Below, in pieces: positions 22,600 to 32,167 of a DNA stretch of 36,179 nt. The notes under the pieces were generated by a model. The model searched no databases. It was not told where the DNA came from and saw only the letters and a program-made list of their open reading frames with translations. A program made the position numbers and the translations under genes. The DNA lies in assembly GCA_017613435.1 (NCBI GenBank), contig JAGADU010000093.1, positions 1 through 36,179 on the forward strand. Direction: 5' to 3'. The stretch comes from Lachnospiraceae bacterium. Lineage in GTDB: Bacteria; Bacillota; Clostridia; Lachnospirales; Lachnospiraceae. The stretch's first letter is position 1, and every line of letters starts with the position of its first letter.

Positions 22600-23787
22600 T
22601 TACAAATATTTCTTCAATACGTCAACCTTGTCAAGCTGTTCCCAGGGAAGTGAAAGATCGTTTCTTCCGAAGTGGCCGTATGCTGCGGTCTGCTTGTAGA
22701 TGGGTCTTCGAAGGTCGAGCATTTTGATGATGCCTGCGGGACGAAGGTCGAAGTTTTCTCTTACTATCTCAACAATCTTCTCATCGGAAATTTTGCCCGT
22801 GCCGAATGTGTCTACCATGATGGATGTGGGTTTTGCGACTCCGATTGCATAAGAAAGCTGAATCTCGCATTTGCTTGCAAGGCCCGAAGCAACGATGTTC
22901 TTTGCAACGTATCTTGCAGCATAAGCCGCGGAACGGTCAACCTTGGTGCAGTCTTTGCCGGAGAATGCTCCGCCGCCGTGACGTGCATATCCGCCGTAGG
23001 TGTCTACGATAATCTTTCTTCCGGTAAGACCTGCGTCGCCGTGAGGTCCACCGATTACGAAACGTCCCGTGGGATTGATGAAATATTTGGTGTTTTCGTC
23101 AACCATATCCTTGGGAAGAACTTCGTCAAATACGTATTTTTTGATATCTTCGTGTATCTGTTCCTGTGTAACGTCCTCATCGTGCTGTGTCGATAAAACT
23201 ACCGCATCGAAACGAACGGGTTTGCCGTTGTCGTCATATTCGACCGATACCTGGCTCTTTCCGTCGGGACGAAGATATTTAAGCGTTCCGTCTTTTCTTA
23301 CCTTTGTAAGCTGACGGCAAAGCTTGTGAGCGTAATAGATGGGATAGGGCATATATTCTTCGGTTTCGTCGGTTGCGTAACCGAACATCATTCCCTGATC
23401 GCCGGCACCGATTGCTTCAATCTCGGCATCGCTCATCTCTTTGTTTCTTGCTTCAAGCGCTTTGTCAACGCCCATTGCGATATCTGCGGACTGTGAGTCC
23501 ATAGCCACGAATACCGCACATGTGTTGCCGTCAAAACCGGTTTTTGCGTCATTGTAACCGATTTCGTTTACGGTCTCTCTGACGATTTTCTGATAATCCA
23601 AAACTGCCTTTGTGGTAATTTCGCCCGTTACAAGCACAAATCCGGTGCAGACAGCGGTTTCGCATGCCACACGGCTCATCGGATCGTCTTTCATGCAGGC
23701 ATCAAGAATCGCATCCGATACGGCATCGCAGACTTTGTCGGGATGTCCTTCGGTTACGGATTCGGAAGTAAAAATTTTTCTTTCCAT
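22600..23787 (-). CDS. metK: S-adenosylmethionine synthase
   Basis: 395 residues; makes SAM from methionine and ATP. Clear motifs: [32 protein letters not shown], the [14 protein letters not shown] loop, and [21 protein letters not shown]. Full length. AGGAG precedes ATG. A SAM-I riboswitch and terminator precede it, giving feedback control by its product. dut follows. Confidence 0.97.
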   Translation of the reverse strand: MERKIFTSESVTEGHPDKVCDAVSDAILDACMKDDPMSRVACETAVCTGFVLVTGEITTKAVLDYQKIVRETVNEIGYNDAKTGFDGNTCAVFVAMDSQSADIAMGVDKALEARNKEMSDAEIEAIGAGDQGMMFGYATDETEEYMPYPIYYAHKLCRQLTKVRKDGTLKYLRPDGKSQVSVEYDDNGKPVRFDAVVLSTQHDEDVTQEQIHEDIKKYVFDEVLPKDMVDENTKYFINPTGRFVIGGPHGDAGLTGRKIIVDTYGGYARHGGGAFSGKDCTKVDRSAAYAARYVAKNIVASGLASKCEIQLSYAIGVAKPTSIMVDTFGTGKISDEKIVEIVRENFDLRPAGIIKMLDLRRPIYKQTAAYGHFGRNDLSLPWEQLDKVDVLKKYL

Positions 23788-23826
23788 GTTGTTCTCCTAA
23801 TATTTTAACTCTGTCATCGATACAGA

Positions 23827-23859
23827 TAAAAAAATACCCCATCCAACGAGGACCGGGCA
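23827..23859 (-). terminator. Riboswitch-controlled terminator of metK
   Basis: On the minus strand TGCCCGGTCC pairs with GGATGGGGTA (one mismatch, loop TCGTT), followed by seven T. GTCCTC in its 5' arm (23853-23848) is complementary to GAGGAC at the 3' edge of riboswitch P1 (23887-23882), giving the mutually exclusive antiterminator. Confidence 0.88.
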
Positions 23860-23881
23860 TCAAATCACATTCTATACCAAA

Positions 23882-23982
23882 GTCCTCTTATTGTTCGATT
23901 GCTCGCTCAGGTTGGCACCTTCCGTAAACGGGGTTGCCGTGGCTTCTTGGGTCCTATGTACCTCCACCACTCTGAATAAGAG
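23882..23982 (-). promoter_or_regulatory. SAM-I (S-box) riboswitch aptamer
   Basis: The reverse complement starts with P1 strand CTCTTATTCAGAG, then GGTGGAGGTACATAGGACCC, GAAGCC and GGCAACC, the conserved S-box core, and closes with P1 strand AATAAGAG. SAM binding stabilises P1, frees the downstream terminator and stops metK(-dut) transcription. This and the adjacent promoters account for the 365 nt between metK and the HD-GYP gene. Confidence 0.96.
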
Positions 23983-24003
23983 ACGTGTTTTTTTATCGTA
24001 TTA

Positions 24004-24032
24004 ACCATACTATTTATTATATCCCGTGTCAA
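24004..24032 (-). promoter_or_regulatory. Promoter of metK-dut
   Basis: On the minus strand TTGACA (24032-24027), 17 nt, TATGGT (24009-24004), placing the start about 15 nt before the riboswitch. Confidence 0.65.
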
Positions 24033-24041
24033 TACTATTAT

Positions 24042-24070
24042 TTGACTTTTGTCCATCTTTTTCTTATAAT
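24042..24070 (+). promoter_or_regulatory. Promoter of the HD-GYP gene
   Basis: TTGACT (24042-24047), 17 nt, TATAAT (24065-24070). Its -35 is 9 bp from the -35 of the divergent metK promoter. The 5' leader contains a tandem GTGTGTAAAAGT repeat near 24085-24110. Confidence 0.75.
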
Positions 24071-24152
24071 TTTTATAAGATTTTTGTGTGTAAAAGTGTG
24101 TGTAAAAGTGGATTTGAAAAAATAATATTTTTTCGGAAAACGGGTAAATTCT

Positions 24153-25244
24153 ATGAAGAAAATCAAGACCAAAGAGCTTATCCCGGGATTTGTTTTAGCT
24201 GAAGACGTTTTTAATTACAACGGGCAGTTGATTCTCACCAAGGGAACCGTTCTGACCGACAAAGCCATTACCAGGCTCGAATTCTATTCGATTCTTTCGG
24301 TACGTGTCGAAGACGAAATCAAAGAGAACTTCGTTGAAGAACTCCCTCAGGGCGATTTCGACCAAATGCCTCATTCCGAAATCATCAGGCAAAGTCCGGA
24401 ATTCAACGAATTCAAAGGCACCTTCGACGATACTCTGTCCGATTTCAAGAGCAGTATCAACAATATAGTCGAACTTAATTCCCCCATCAACACGGAGGAA
24501 CTTTTATCCAATACGAAGAGTCTTATCGAGCAGGCCAAACATTCTTCGTTCAGCGCAATGGATATGCTTCACAACATGCGTCAGTATGACGATCTTACAT
24601 TCGCGCATTCCATGAATGTTTCGCTTATCTGCAATGTCTTCGGCGGATGGCTCAAAATGAAACCCGAAGAAATCGATTTGTTGACTCTTTGCGGAATGCT
24701 GCACGATTTGGGAAAACTTAAAATTCCCGATTCCATCATAAAAAAACCCGATAAACTTACCACCGACGAATATCAGCTGGTAAAAACCCATACGGTGGAA
24801 GGTTATCATATTTTAAAAGCCCAGGGCGTGAATACGCATATTTCGAATTCGGCGCTGATGCATCACGAACGCTGCGACGGTTCGGGTTATCCTCTCGGTC
24901 TTACGTCCGACCGTATCGACGAATATGCCAAAATCGTCGGAATCGTGGATGTTTACGATGCCATGACTTCCGCGAGAATATACCGCGGGCCGATGTGTCC
25001 TTTCAGGGTTATCGAACTCTATGAAAGCGAAGGTCTGCAAAAATACGATGCTCATTACATTCTCACATTCCTTGAAAATGTAAGCAACACGTATCTTCAT
25101 TACAATGTTTTGTTAAGCGACGGACGAATCGGCAAAATCGTTTTCATCAACAAAAACGCGCTTTCAAAACCGATAGTCCAATGCATGGACGAGATGGTAG
25201 ATCTTTCCAAACATAAAGATCTGCATGTGGAAAAAATTCTGTAA
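24153..25244 (+). CDS. HD-GYP domain protein (predicted cyclic-di-GMP phosphodiesterase)
   Basis: 363 residues, no membrane segment. N-terminal beta-rich region (KTKELIPGFVLAEDVFNYNG, 1-55) is common in HD-GYP proteins; a helical linker follows. The HD-GYP domain (about 148-300) has His152, the HD pair His184-Asp185 in MLHDLGKLKIP, His213, His237-His238 and the GYP signature HHERCDGSGYP (237-247), then DVYDAMTS (Asp266/269). All expected metal ligands are present, so it is probably active on c-di-GMP or a related dinucleotide. The C-terminal 60 residues (VSNTYLHYNVLLSDGRIGKI) are the usual tail. The ribosome binding site is weak. Confidence 0.92.
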   Translation: MKKIKTKELIPGFVLAEDVFNYNGQLILTKGTVLTDKAITRLEFYSILSVRVEDEIKENFVEELPQGDFDQMPHSEIIRQSPEFNEFKGTFDDTLSDFKSSINNIVELNSPINTEELLSNTKSLIEQAKHSSFSAMDMLHNMRQYDDLTFAHSMNVSLICNVFGGWLKMKPEEIDLLTLCGMLHDLGKLKIPDSIIKKPDKLTTDEYQLVKTHTVEGYHILKAQGVNTHISNSALMHHERCDGSGYPLGLTSDRIDEYAKIVGIVDVYDAMTSARIYRGPMCPFRVIELYESEGLQKYDAHYILTFLENVSNTYLHYNVLLSDGRIGKIVFINKNALSKPIVQCMDEMVDLSKHKDLHVEKIL

Positions 25245-25246
25245 TC

Positions 25247-25277
25247 AAAAACGGATGCCGGGAAGCATCCGTTTTTT
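25247..25277. terminator. Bidirectional terminator between HD-GYP gene and cysE
   Basis: A 12-bp perfect stem AAAAACGGATGC/GCATCCGTTTTT, loop CGGGAA, with T-tracts in both orientations; it ends both convergent transcripts. Confidence 0.9.
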
Positions 25278-25298
25278 ATGTTTTGAAAACCGTCATTA

Positions 25299-26066
25299 TT
25301 AATTGGTGAAAATCTCGTTTCTTTCATGTGCGGCGAGAACCGTATTTCCCGCATCAACGGAATGTGTAAGCCAAACATTACCTCCGATGACGCAATTGTC
25401 TCCGATAACCGTATTGCCGCCAAGAATCGTTGCACCCGCATAGATTACGACATTGTTTCCTATGTCGGGATGACGTTTGATACCCTTAACAAGCGTACCG
25501 TCGGGATTTACCGCAAAACTCTTCGCACCGAGCGTAACACCCTGATAAAGCTTAACATGCTCTCCGATGGTTGTGGTTTCGCCTATTACCACTCCCGTAC
25601 CGTGGTCGATGAAGAAATAATTTCCGATCGTTGCACCCGGATGAATGTCTATACCGGTGTTTTTATGCGCATATTCGGTCATCATTCTCGGAAGAATGGG
25701 AACTTCGAATTTGTAGAATTCATGAGCTATTCTGAAAATGCTTATCGCCTCGAACGCCGGATACGCAAGCATAACTTCCTTGGTAGATTTTGCCGCGGGA
25801 TCTCCCTCATACGCAGCCTGAACATCGGTATCGAGAATTGCCTTTACGTCCGGAAGTTTCGCGAAAAAATCATCCGTGATTTTATCGACATCCGTTCCTT
25901 CGTCGCAAACGGTTTTGAGCGTGTCGGAAAGTACGCTTCTTGCTTCGAATCTGAGCGCATCGGCCGATTTATATCCCATTTCTCCGAAAATTTCGGGATA
26001 AAGCATGCTTCTGATAAAACCCGTAAGTTCTATTACCTGTTGTTTTAAATTAACGTATCCGTTCAT
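25299..26066 (-). CDS. cysE: Serine O-acetyltransferase
   Basis: 255 residues; makes O-acetylserine for cysteine synthesis. The N-terminal helical domain (about 1-130) precedes a left-handed beta-helix with hexapeptide repeats: [20 protein letters not shown] (catalytic His residues), [20 protein letters not shown], then [23 protein letters not shown] has GGGAG overlapping the nadE end, 3 nt after its stop, so the two are co-transcribed. No cysK follows in the window. Confidence 0.94.
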   Translation of the reverse strand: MNGYVNLKQQVIELTGFIRSMLYPEIFGEMGYKSADALRFEARSVLSDTLKTVCDEGTDVDKITDDFFAKLPDVKAILDTDVQAAYEGDPAAKSTKEVMLAYPAFEAISIFRIAHEFYKFEVPILPRMMTEYAHKNTGIDIHPGATIGNYFFIDHGTGVVIGETTTIGEHVKLYQGVTLGAKSFAVNPDGTLVKGIKRHPDIGNNVVIYAGATILGGNTVIGDNCVIGGNVWLTHSVDAGNTVLAAHERNEIFTN

Positions 26067-26069
26067 AAC

Positions 26070-26831
26070 TCACTCCCAATCGGGAACATACGAAGGCATC
26101 ACTTCAAGTTTAAAAAGGTTTGCCTTATGTTTCCTGTCTATTAATTCTTTCTTTTCGTTATCTTCTATTTCGCCGGTTCTTATGTATCTGTCCAATTCGG
26201 CATAAGTAAATCCGAGATTGTCTTCATCGGTCTTTCCGCAAAGGCCGTCACTCGGGGCTTTATCCACGAGTTCTCCCGGGAGTCCGAGAATTCTTCCGAT
26301 TTCTTTTACTTCCTGAACCGTAAAATGCGACACGGGCGAAAAATCGCCGACCGAATCGCCGTATCTTGTCGAGTATCCGACCCAGTCTTCCGACAGATTG
26401 CATGTATTTGCCACGCGTCCGTTGACACTTTGCGAAACAGCATAAACCGTGCTCATTCTGATACGCGGTCCGAGGTTGATTTTCGACTGATCGCTCATCT
26501 TCAAATCCTCGGGGAAAGCATTTATGATACCGTTCATCGCATCTTTTATATTTATAACATAATATTTTATCCCAAGGTGATTTACAAGTTTGTTAGCCAT
26601 GTCGATGTCCGCCTGCTCACCGTTTGGCATAAGTACGCCGATTACTCTCTCTTTCCCGAGCGCTTCGACCAAAAGTGCGGCAACCACGGATGAATCCTTT
26701 CCGCCGGATATCCCGAGAACGGCATTGCAGCCTTTTCCGTTATTTTCAAAAAATTCCCTGATCCATTCGATGCAACCGTTCATTGCCCCGGTCAGTTTTT
26801 CTCTGTTTAAGGTGTCTGCAACTTTTTCCAT
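26070..26831 (-). CDS. nadE: NAD+ synthase, ammonia-dependent type
   Basis: 253 residues; converts nicotinic acid adenine dinucleotide to NAD+ using ATP and ammonia. The PP-loop LGISGGKDSSVVAALLVEAL, MPNGEQAD, ARIRMSTVYA-like RIRMSTVYAVS, NLSEDWVGYSTRYGDSVGD and DGLCGKTDEDNLGFTYAELD are present. There is no N-terminal glutaminase domain. AAGGAG precedes ATG; an extended -10 TGCTATAAT at 26867-26875 on the minus strand probably starts its transcript. It precedes cysE. Confidence 0.95.
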   Translation of the reverse strand: MEKVADTLNREKLTGAMNGCIEWIREFFENNGKGCNAVLGISGGKDSSVVAALLVEALGKERVIGVLMPNGEQADIDMANKLVNHLGIKYYVINIKDAMNGIINAFPEDLKMSDQSKINLGPRIRMSTVYAVSQSVNGRVANTCNLSEDWVGYSTRYGDSVGDFSPVSHFTVQEVKEIGRILGLPGELVDKAPSDGLCGKTDEDNLGFTYAELDRYIRTGEIEDNEKKELIDRKHKANLFKLEVMPSYVPDWE

Positions 26832-26907
26832 TTACTTCTCTCCTTTGCAAACAATTTTCGAAATACATTATAGCATATTATGCTTTAAACTCTATATTTT
26901 CGTATGT

Positions 26908-27228
26908 TTAAAAAACGAATTTTTGAATCAGTTCGGTCAAGAGCACCGCCACACAGGACGATAATGCGACCACAAGAAGACCTTTTTCAAAAAATGCCAC
27001 GGCAACTCCGACCAAAAGTCCCGCAATCGCGCTGTAAATGCTTCCGGTCGCAGAAAGAATCGCGGGGAAAGTCATGGCAGCCAAAACCGTGTACGGAATA
27101 TACGCGAGAAACGATTTGAAAAATCTGTTATTCACTTCTTTTCTCATAAAGATGTAGGGCAAAACCCTGATAAGATAGGTCACGCCTGCCATCAGTGCGA
27201 GATATTTAAAAAATTCGGCCCAATTCAT
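26908..27228 (-). CDS. azlD: AzlD family branched-chain amino acid exporter subunit
   Basis: 106 residues, about four hydrophobic helices, with TYLIRVLPYIFMRK near the start and LAYIPYTVLAAMTFPAI in the middle, typical of AzlD. ATG overlaps the azlC stop in an ATGA, a sign of coupled translation. A longer frame extends upstream through azlC but is not the gene. It works with AzlC as a two-component exporter. Confidence 0.93.
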   Translation of the reverse strand: MNWAEFFKYLALMAGVTYLIRVLPYIFMRKEVNNRFFKSFLAYIPYTVLAAMTFPAILSATGSIYSAIAGLLVGVAVAFFEKGLLVVALSSCVAVLLTELIQKFVF

Positions 27229-27932
27229 GTTTGTTCCTTCTTTTCTTCTTTTAGGGGGAATACAATCGCTCCGAAAAGCGATGCGCTTACGGCACAGATG
27301 ATAACCGCAAATCCCGAAGTGATTTGGTTTATTCCCGGAACGTATGTAAAACATACGGACATAATAACAGCTATGGCAACAACTATGCTCATCTTCCACG
27401 AATGTTTCATCACGGGAACAACGATTGCTATAAACATACCGTACAAAGCCACGCCGAGGGCGCTTGTGATCATCGACGGAAGTATTTCGCCGCATACCGC
27501 ACCGAGAAACGTTCCGAGCGACCATCCCACGTACGGCGCAATTATTACTCCGAGGAAATATTTCCTGCCCAGTTTTTCGGGACGTCCCATCGATACCGCA
27601 AATATTTCGTCCGTGTGAAATTCTCCGAAAAAGAGTTTTTGCGGAATCTTCATAGACAAGTCGATATGCTGCGACAGGGAAATCGACATCAGGGAATACC
27701 TGAGATTAATGATAAACTGCGAAACTATCATCTCGGCAATTCCGCCGCCCGACACCATGATCGTCAATCCCGCAAACTGTCCGGCGCTTGTTAAATTGGT
27801 CATCGAAATAAGGGTTGCCTGCCAGACATTGAGTCCGCCCGCAACCGCCAGGATACCGAAGGAAAAGGATACCGCAAGATATCCGAGTCCTATCGGAAGA
27901 CCATCTGTTAAACCCTTTTTAAAGCTGCTCAT
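27225..27932 (-). CDS. azlC: AzlC family branched-chain amino acid exporter
   Basis: 235 residues, about six to seven helices, with the family start GLPIGLGYLAVSFSFGILAV and MTNLTSAGQFAGL, then NLRYSLMSISLSQ and FHTDEIFAVS. An extended -10 TGATATAAT (27982-27974 on the minus strand) precedes it; no T-box leader is seen. No Lrp-like azlB regulator is adjacent. Confidence 0.94.
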   Translation of the reverse strand: MSSFKKGLTDGLPIGLGYLAVSFSFGILAVAGGLNVWQATLISMTNLTSAGQFAGLTIMVSGGGIAEMIVSQFIINLRYSLMSISLSQHIDLSMKIPQKLFFGEFHTDEIFAVSMGRPEKLGRKYFLGVIIAPYVGWSLGTFLGAVCGEILPSMITSALGVALYGMFIAIVVPVMKHSWKMSIVVAIAVIMSVCFTYVPGINQITSGFAVIICAVSASLFGAIVFPLKEEKKEQT

Positions 27933-28001
27933 TTTTCGCCGTCGTTTTCCTTTAGTTTAAAAATCACCCGTCTATTATATCATAATAATTATTTTTCCCA
28001 T

Positions 28002-28033
28002 AAAAAATCAAAGAATCGTTTCCGATTCTTTGA
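28002..28033 (-). terminator. Terminator of the GntR-ABC export operon
   Basis: An 11-bp perfect stem TCAAAGAATCG/CGATTCTTTGA with a 4-nt loop, followed on the minus strand by six T, 44 nt past the last permease gene. Confidence 0.92.
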
Positions 28034-28077
28034 CTTAAAGGGGATAAATATATGAAAAACAAAAGTTTTTCTCTCTG

Positions 28078-29325
28078 TTATTTTGCTCTTCGAAGAGCAT
28101 CTATCGGGCTTAACTTGGCTGCTTTTCTTGCGGGGTAAATACCGAAGAATACACCGATTGACATCGAAAAGAGCGCAATTCCCAAAATGAAGAAGGGATT
28201 AAAGTCCGCTATCATTGTGGCTTTTGTAAGGTTGGAGATAAGGAAGCATATGAATTCCGCTCCGCCGAGTCCGAGGAGGATGCCTATAACTCCGCCAAGG
28301 AGCGATATCGAGCCGGCTTCAACCAAAAACTGTGTTAATATCGAACCCGTTCTCGCACCCAGCGCTTTTCTGATACCTATTTCCTTGGTTCTCTCGGTAA
28401 CAGATACGAGCATGATGTTCATAACTCCTATACCGCCTACGAACAAAGATATCGCGGCAACAAGCATTATAAGGAGCGTAATCATTGTCAGCGAACTGCT
28501 TATTACGGAGAAGATGGCATTGTAATCGAGCACGTAAATCAAGTTTTCGCCCCTGATATCATGCCTTGCTTCAAGAATCGCCTTGGTATGCGAGAGCACG
28601 TCCGATGCGTATTTAGAATCATCCAAAATGATTACCATCGCATCGTATCCGTCGAGAAATGCGCTTAACCCGATGGCTTCTATAAATGAATTATACGGAA
28701 CTTCCGCATGTACATCCACGCTTCCGTTGCCTATAATCATATCTCCGAGCTGGGATTCGTTGTCGTCTCTGATGCCGACAATTCGGAATGTATCGCCTCT
28801 TTTGTTATAGCCGTAATAAAGATTTATCGTCATGCCCACAGCGTTTTCTGTTCCGAATATTTTTCTCGCCGAAGATTTGTCTATTACGCAAACCTTTTCG
28901 TTATATTGGCATTCTTCCTTGGTGAAATATCTGCCGTAAATAATATCGTATTTGGCTGCTTCGTCAAGCAATTCGTTGCCGAGTTTCGCAGACATCGTAT
29001 AGTTCTTTAAATCCTTGTAGGATGCTTCTCCGTTTAAGGTAATCAAAGGGGAAATTCCCACGATATGTCTGTCCTTTTCCATTAACGCTTCAAGGTCTTC
29101 ATCATAAAAATACAAATCGTAATCCATTGCGTAAACTTCCAAAGTGTTTCCCGCCAGATTCGAAAGTTCCTCGTCTATCGCTTTTTTGAAACCGTTACCG
29201 AGGCTTACGATGGCCACCACGGAAGAAATACCTATGATGATACCCAACATCGTCAGGAATGCTCTGACTTTATTCGATTTGATGTTAAAAAATGCAATCT
29301 TGCAATATTCTATAAATCTGCCCAT
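28078..29325 (-). CDS. MacB/FtsX-type ABC transporter permease (second copy)
   Basis: 415 residues: N-terminal helix ([22 protein letters not shown]), a large extracellular MacB-like periplasmic core domain (about 45-270), and three C-terminal helices around [20 protein letters not shown] and [10 protein letters not shown]. It ends in [10 protein letters not shown]. It is a paralogue of the permease gene immediately upstream (3 nt gap). With the ATPase and adaptor it should form a tripartite-like exporter or mechanotransmitter as in YknXYZ; substrate unknown, antimicrobial peptide or lipid-related cargo plausible. Confidence 0.9.
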   Translation of the reverse strand: MGRFIEYCKIAFFNIKSNKVRAFLTMLGIIIGISSVVAIVSLGNGFKKAIDEELSNLAGNTLEVYAMDYDLYFYDEDLEALMEKDRHIVGISPLITLNGEASYKDLKNYTMSAKLGNELLDEAAKYDIIYGRYFTKEECQYNEKVCVIDKSSARKIFGTENAVGMTINLYYGYNKRGDTFRIVGIRDDNESQLGDMIIGNGSVDVHAEVPYNSFIEAIGLSAFLDGYDAMVIILDDSKYASDVLSHTKAILEARHDIRGENLIYVLDYNAIFSVISSSLTMITLLIMLVAAISLFVGGIGVMNIMLVSVTERTKEIGIRKALGARTGSILTQFLVEAGSISLLGGVIGILLGLGGAEFICFLISNLTKATMIADFNPFFILGIALFSMSIGVFFGIYPARKAAKLSPIDALRRAK

Positions 29326-29328
29326 TTT

Positions 29329-30558
29329 TTATTCCTGTCTCAAAGCTTCTATGGGATTGAGTGCGGCCGCTTTTTTTGCGGGGAAAATACCGAAAAACAA
29401 TCCGATTCCCACCGAGAATAACGTAGCGCCCAACGCTATCAAAATATTTACCGAAATATGCACCGGAAGCTTTACTATCGCGCTTACCAAAAGGCAAAGT
29501 CCTTCGGCTCCGACGTATCCCAAAATCACTCCCAAGAGCCCGCCCACAAAGGTAATCATTGCGGACTCTGCCAAAAACTGTGTCATTATCGATCCGGTTC
29601 TGGCTCCGAGCGCTTTTCTGATACCGATTTCGCAAGTTCTCTCCGTAACGGATACAAGCATGATATTCATAACGCCTATACCGCCTACGAGAAGTGAGAT
29701 GGCCGAAACGAAACCTATAAACATTGTCACATAACCGATAATGCGGTTGATATCTTCCATGTAGGATTCAAACGAATCGATTTTGAAACACTCTTCTCCT
29801 CTGACGTCATGCCTTGCTTCAAGGATGGAGACGATTCTCTTAAGAATGTTTTCGATGTCCTCATCTTCCGAAGAAACAAGCATCGAGTTCATATAATCCA
29901 TATACCATGTATCGCCGGTCGCATATATATAATGCGAATAAGGTACTTCAAGTTTAAATCTCGTGTTTGATGCACCCGACAAAAGATTCATAAGTTCCGA
30001 ATCCTTGGCTTTTCTTACACCGATGATTCTGTACTCAAGTTCCGCATCGTAAGTTTCCACTATTACCGTCTGACCGACAACATCGGTACTTCCGAAATAC
30101 GATTGAGCTCCGACTTCATCGATGATTGCCACGTTTTTGCCCGTCTTGCATTCATCTTCTGTAAAATACCTTCCGCAAAGCAATCCTTCAACGGAATAGT
30201 ATTCATATGTTTCGTTTACCATGTAATACTCTACGGTAAAATCACCTTTTACGGAATGTGATGTTCCGATAATCACCTGTTCCGGAGTACACATTTTCAG
30301 ACCGTCCACGTTTTCTTTGATATATTCGATATCATCTATGGTTACGTCTTCTTCACCCACGGTGTAGATGTATGTCTGGCCTCTGAAAAGATCTCCGAGC
30401 GAACCGTCAAGTGCATTTTTGACTCCGCTTCCGAGACCCGTGATCATGATAACGGACGCTATACCGATAATGATTCCGAGCATGGTCAGAAACGTTCTTC
30501 CCTTATTGGAAGTAATGCTTTTATATGCTATTTTTACATATTCAAAAAACTGTCCCAT
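29329..30558 (-). CDS. MacB/FtsX-type ABC transporter permease (first copy)
   Basis: 409 residues with the same plan: [20 protein letters not shown] near the N-terminus, a MacB-like extracellular domain, then [20 protein letters not shown] and [13 protein letters not shown], ending NPIEALRQE. The two copies differ widely in the extracellular domain but share the conserved membrane part, which suggests an old duplication and a heterodimer. It lies 27 nt after the adaptor gene. Confidence 0.9.
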   Translation of the reverse strand: MGQFFEYVKIAYKSITSNKGRTFLTMLGIIIGIASVIMITGLGSGVKNALDGSLGDLFRGQTYIYTVGEEDVTIDDIEYIKENVDGLKMCTPEQVIIGTSHSVKGDFTVEYYMVNETYEYYSVEGLLCGRYFTEDECKTGKNVAIIDEVGAQSYFGSTDVVGQTVIVETYDAELEYRIIGVRKAKDSELMNLLSGASNTRFKLEVPYSHYIYATGDTWYMDYMNSMLVSSEDEDIENILKRIVSILEARHDVRGEECFKIDSFESYMEDINRIIGYVTMFIGFVSAISLLVGGIGVMNIMLVSVTERTCEIGIRKALGARTGSIMTQFLAESAMITFVGGLLGVILGYVGAEGLCLLVSAIVKLPVHISVNILIALGATLFSVGIGLFFGIFPAKKAAALNPIEALRQE

Positions 30559-30585
30559 TTATTTTTCCGTCATAGATATTAAAGT

Positions 30586-32166
30586 TTATTCTTCACTGAC
30601 GCTTTCTTCGGTTGTTTCTCCGGTAAGACCGCCGAGAATGCTGTTCATCTGTTCTTCATCAACCGGAACTACCGTTGCACCTTCAATAACCGCGGAAGTC
30701 ACATAAGAAACCACTCTGTCGTTCTCATCGATTCCTTCGATAATCTGTGTGCGTTCTTCGGATGAAATACCGATTGTAATGCTCTTCTTTTCAACTATAT
30801 TCTGCTCGTTTACAACGAAGACAAAATATCCGTTGCTGTCAACATTGATTGCTTCCGAAGGAATGGTCATGCACGAATCTTCATGCGCCGTAACGATAAC
30901 GTTTTTAGCCTCGATTCCCAGATAAATGTCATCGTCGGGATTGTTGATCTTGATAACCGCCGAAACGCTTGCCTGACCGCTTGCGGATATTGCAATACGG
31001 GCGATTCTCGAGATTTCTCCTTCGTAATCCTTGTCAAGAATCGTTATCTTAACCTTCTGGCCTTCTTTGATCTTCGAAAGGTCTTTTTTGCTTACGGATA
31101 CCGCAACGCTTACATCGTCGATACTCGAAAATTCAATCATTTCAGTACCGGTGAGCGAAGTGGTCATTCCTTCGGATACGTAAACACCGGTTACGATTCC
31201 GTCAAAAGGAGCCAAAAGACATCCGTCTTTGAATTTCTGAAGTTCCTCGTATGCATTGCCGGATTTCAAAGTGCTTAATTCTCCCTGAAGCTGGATGTTT
31301 TCGCGGTCATACGAGTTGCCGAGCTGTTTCTGATATGCCTCAACCGTGGATTTTGCACTTTCGAGTTTCATTTTATTGCTTTCAAGATCCGATTTGTTTT
31401 TGCTGTAATCCGTCTGTGAATCTCCGAGAGATCTGTTGATATTGGTAATTATGTCTTTCTGTTCCTGAATTTTCTTTTGATATTCGGCTATTTTGTTAGG
31501 CTCCGATTCAAGGGCAATCAATCCCTGGTATTTTGTAATCTCGATATTGCAAAGGTTGGTCTGAATCTCAACATTGGTTGCAAATTTGGTTAAAGCATCG
31601 TCTTTTTCGTAGTAATCAACCTTTTCCTGATTCTTTTTGATTTCTTCCTCGTATTTTTGTACGTCGGCCTTAGCTTCCGCAAGTTTGCTCCAAAGCTGTC
31701 CGTCCGATACGGCCTGGCTGGAATTGCTGTTCTCTGCGATCTTGTCGCTTAATTCAACCTCTCTTAAAGCCACTTCGTAGGATTCTTCGTCAAATACGAC
31801 AATGGGATCTCCCTTTTTGACGAATGTACCCACGGGGGTTACGCTTTTAACCTTAATGGGTGCGGGCGAATAAAAATGCTGCACGTTATCGCTTTGAACA
31901 TTTCCGCTTATTTTTACTTCCTGCGTGATTTCCTCCATGGAAGTATGAGTAACATTAACCATCTGTCCCATGGCTTTCTTGGAAGCGATAATTCCTATAA
32001 TCACTCCTCCGATGAGTAAAAACACAAAAAGGATAATCGCGATTACTATAATTCTTATAATGATTTTCTTTCTTTTGGCTTTCTTTCTTTTTTGAGCCGC
32101 AGCCTCAAGCTGTGCGTCAAGATCTTCTCTGTCGAGTGAAAGCTGGGGTGTATTATTCTTGCTCAT
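30586..32166 (-). CDS. HlyD/RND-type adaptor subunit of an ABC exporter (YknX-like)
   Basis: 526 residues from the ATG at 32166, chosen because GGAG lies 9 nt upstream and the earlier in-frame ATG overlaps that site. A basic cytoplasmic N-terminus (AQKRKKAKRKK) and one membrane helix (about 40-65) precede a biotinyl-lipoyl-like domain (VKSVTPVGTFVKKGDPIVVF), a long coiled coil (about 155-300), the second lipoyl half (LLAPFDGIVTGVYVSEGM) and a beta-barrel. The acidic tail is TTEESVSEE. It begins 1 nt after the ATPase stop. Links ATPase/permease to the cell envelope. Confidence 0.9.
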   Translation of the reverse strand: MSKNNTPQLSLDREDLDAQLEAAAQKRKKAKRKKIIIRIIVIAIILFVFLLIGGVIIGIIASKKAMGQMVNVTHTSMEEITQEVKISGNVQSDNVQHFYSPAPIKVKSVTPVGTFVKKGDPIVVFDEESYEVALREVELSDKIAENSNSSQAVSDGQLWSKLAEAKADVQKYEEEIKKNQEKVDYYEKDDALTKFATNVEIQTNLCNIEITKYQGLIALESEPNKIAEYQKKIQEQKDIITNINRSLGDSQTDYSKNKSDLESNKMKLESAKSTVEAYQKQLGNSYDRENIQLQGELSTLKSGNAYEELQKFKDGCLLAPFDGIVTGVYVSEGMTTSLTGTEMIEFSSIDDVSVAVSVSKKDLSKIKEGQKVKITILDKDYEGEISRIARIAISASGQASVSAVIKINNPDDDIYLGIEAKNVIVTAHEDSCMTIPSEAINVDSNGYFVFVVNEQNIVEKKSITIGISSEERTQIIEGIDENDRVVSYVTSAVIEGATVVPVDEEQMNSILGGLTGETTEESVSEE

Positions 32167-32167
32167 A

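Noticed and set aside
24085..24110. Tandem GTGTGTAAAAGT repeat
   Set aside because: Only two short copies in a leader; not a CRISPR or mobile element repeat.
25326..26048. 240-codon plus-strand open frame
   Set aside because: Antisense to cysE, whose beta-helix repeats and start site are clear.
26908..27525. 205-codon frame extending azlD upstream through azlC
   Set aside because: The first half is out-of-frame azlC sequence; the true azlD start is the ATG at 27228, overlapping the azlC stop.
27933..28001. T-box leader before azlC
   Set aside because: The region is too short and lacks the T-box AGGGTGGNACCGCG-type sequence.
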